Assembly: GCA_018894775.1 (NCBI GenBank)
Contig: JAHIPG010000339.1
Coordinates: 1 to 5,957, forward strand
DNA: 5,957 nt
From: Nanobdellota archaeon
Lineage (GTDB): Archaea > Nanobdellota > Nanobdellia > SCGC-AAA011-G17 > VGLX01
Reading direction: 5' to 3'
Shown: piece by piece, positions 5,765-5,957 of the stretch
How the letters are laid out: the number at the start of each line of letters is the position of its first letter
How positions within the stretch are numbered: position 1 is the stretch's first letter
Notes under the pieces: generated by a model
Told to the model about the DNA's origin: nothing
The model's database searches: none
The model's input: the letters and a program-made list of their open reading frames with translations, nothing else
Position numbers and translations under genes: made by a program

Positions 5765-5957
5765 TTATTTCTTCTTAGGAATCAAAGCAGTACCATAAGC
5801 TTCTAAATCCTTTAGACCATAGTGTTCGATTCGAAAATGAACTATAACCTCTGTACCTTGAGGGGCTAGATTTGCGATTTCTTCCTTCGGATCGACCTTA
5901 TAATTACCTACATTTAAATGGTCTCCACCACTAAAATGAAAAGTCAAACCATAACTC
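5765..5957 (-). CDS. C-terminal fragment of an unrecognised protein, cut by the right window edge
   Basis: The frame is open from the window edge to the TAA at 5765-5767, giving 64 complete codons. The 5' end lies outside the window. A TTG at 5945-5947 could formally be a start, but codons before it are also open (Ser-Tyr-Gly) and no Shine-Dalgarno site precedes it, so it is probably an internal leucine. The visible end alternates strands and turns (FHFSGGDHLNVGNYKV, then TEVIVHFRIEHYG) and finishes GTALIPKKK. It contains no cysteine and no membrane helix. This suggests the last beta-rich part of a soluble domain; I do not recognise it. A T-rich tract and a promoter separate it from the operon, so it is probably a different transcription unit. 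Confidence 0.6.
   Translation of the reverse strand, partial: SYGLTFHFSGGDHLNVGNYKVDPKEEIANLAPQGTEVIVHFRIEHYGLKDLEAYGTALIPKKK

Noticed and set aside
5945..5947. TTG as the start of a complete 60-residue gene at the right edge
   Set aside because: The frame remains open upstream to the window edge and no Shine-Dalgarno site precedes the TTG, so a truncated longer gene is more likely.

Overview
The window reads as an AT-rich archaeal segment, most plausibly from an uncultivated lineage of the DPANN or similar kind. This is inference. It rests on a TTTATATA box with an A-rich BRE-like element about 45 bases before the first gene of a gene cluster, a short predicted leader, GGAGG-type ribosome binding sites, and a NorQ/CbbQ-like AAA+ ATPase paired with a von Willebrand A (VWA) protein. 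TAA, TGA and TAG all end genes here, so the code is standard. No rRNA, tRNA, CRISPR array or mobile element was seen.

Every supported gene is on the minus strand, so the window is read from right to left. At the right edge (5957-5765) lies the 3' end of an unrecognised gene, then a 95-base intergenic region (5670-5764). That region holds a T-rich possible terminator, a TATA box with BRE, and a short tandem direct repeat near the predicted transcription start. From it runs one compact operon: (1) a 501-residue protein with three divergent beta-sandwich-like repeats and a C-terminal membrane helix (5669-4164); (2) a small single-helix membrane protein with a Gly/Ser-rich linker (4189-3764); (3) an AAA+ ATPase with an N-terminal extension of about 240 residues (3777-2269); (4) a VWA protein with a complete MIDAS metal site (2269-602); (5) an unrecognised acidic 182-residue protein (595-47); (6) the first 20 codons of another membrane or exported protein, cut by the left edge (60-1).

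The six genes overlap by 1 to 26 bases, except for one gap of 6 bases, so they are almost certainly co-transcribed and translationally coupled. Known pairs of this type (NorQ/NorD, CbbQ/CbbO, RavA/ViaA) work as ATP-driven chaperone-like remodelers in which the VWA protein links the AAA+ ring to a client. My inference is that this operon encodes such a motor and adaptor tied to a membrane. The two single-helix proteins have their basic residues on the C-terminal side of the helix, so their short tails probably face the cytosolic motor. The client and the purpose cannot be read from the sequence. None of the well-known clients (nitric oxide reductase, Rubisco, methanol dehydrogenase, cobaltochelatase) is encoded here, which makes this the best candidate for an undescribed system in the window.
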